Source: Pseudomonadota bacterium
GTDB taxonomy: Bacteria > Desulfobacterota > Syntrophobacteria > Syntrophobacterales > Syntrophobacteraceae
Length of the DNA: 12,449 nucleotides
Direction of reading: 5' to 3'
Assembly: GCA_023416335.1 (NCBI GenBank)
Contig: JAEZHY010000151.1
Span: 1-12,449 of the forward strand
This document shows, in pieces, positions 12,424 through 12,449 of this stretch (within the stretch, counting starts at the first letter, position 1; each line of letters opens with the position of its first letter). The notes below the pieces were generated by a model that saw nothing but the letters and a program-made list of their open reading frames with translations, was not told where the DNA came from and made no database searches. The position numbers were made by a program, and so were the translations under genes.

Positions 12424-12449
12424 AGTTGAGGCACGGTTTCCCGACCGTG
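12424..12449 (+). repeat. Dispersed repeat, GCACGGTTTCCCGACCGTGC family, copy cut by window end
   Basis: AGTTGAGGCACGG followed by TTTCCCGACCGTG repeats 570-594 with two differences, in the same orientation. The hairpin would be completed by bases beyond the window. Confidence 0.6.

Overview
The window reads as a metabolic island from a moderately GC-rich, Gram-negative anaerobe. The best guess is a syntrophic or sulfate-reducing deltaproteobacterium (Desulfobacterota). This rests on the gene families: a glutaconate-type CoA-transferase pair, and an acyl-CoA dehydrogenase close to the glutaryl-CoA / cyclohexane-carboxyl-CoA dehydrogenases known from Desulfococcus and Syntrophus. The taxonomic placement is inference. 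No rRNA, tRNA, CRISPR array, transposase or phage gene is visible.

Layout, left to right. Positions 1-620 hold the possible tail of one upstream gene and a dense set of short palindromic repeats. A small DUF2442 protein (621-863) and a universal stress protein (1224-1748) follow on the + strand. From 11052 down to 1754 everything is on the - strand. In transcription order: a GntR/FCD regulator (11052-10390), glutaconate-type CoA-transferase subunit A (10268-9288) and subunit B (9277-8504), 3-hydroxyacyl-CoA dehydrogenase (8463-7588), thiolase (7544-6279), an aromatic-acid:H+ symporter-type MFS permease (6059-4755), an acyl-CoA dehydrogenase (4472-3315) and a second MFS permease (3139-1754). 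The regulator diverges from an HdeD-like six-helix membrane protein (11612-12217, +). The 559-bp region between them holds good operator-like palindromes. The right edge returns to short repeats of the families seen at the left edge.

How the genes fit together (inference from families). The symporter imports an organic acid and the CoA-transferase activates it. The acyl-CoA dehydrogenase introduces a double bond, the hydroxyacyl-CoA dehydrogenase makes a 3-keto-acyl-CoA, and the thiolase releases acetyl-CoA. The GntR/FCD protein would sense the acid or its CoA ester. No enoyl-CoA hydratase, acyl-CoA ligase or electron-transfer flavoprotein is in the window, so these steps must be encoded elsewhere. 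An arginine in the acyl-CoA dehydrogenase matches the one that holds the distal carboxylate in glutaryl-CoA dehydrogenases. With the Gct-type transferase, this points to a dicarboxylate (glutarate-like) or ring-derived acid rather than a plain fatty acid.

The points most worth a second look are: the substrate of this cluster; a Gln in place of the Asn of the thiolase NEAFA motif; composite multi-hairpin repeats, one of them inside the operon; a CRP-like palindrome and a 22-codon leader ORF upstream of the HdeD-like gene; and matched repeat families at the two window edges.
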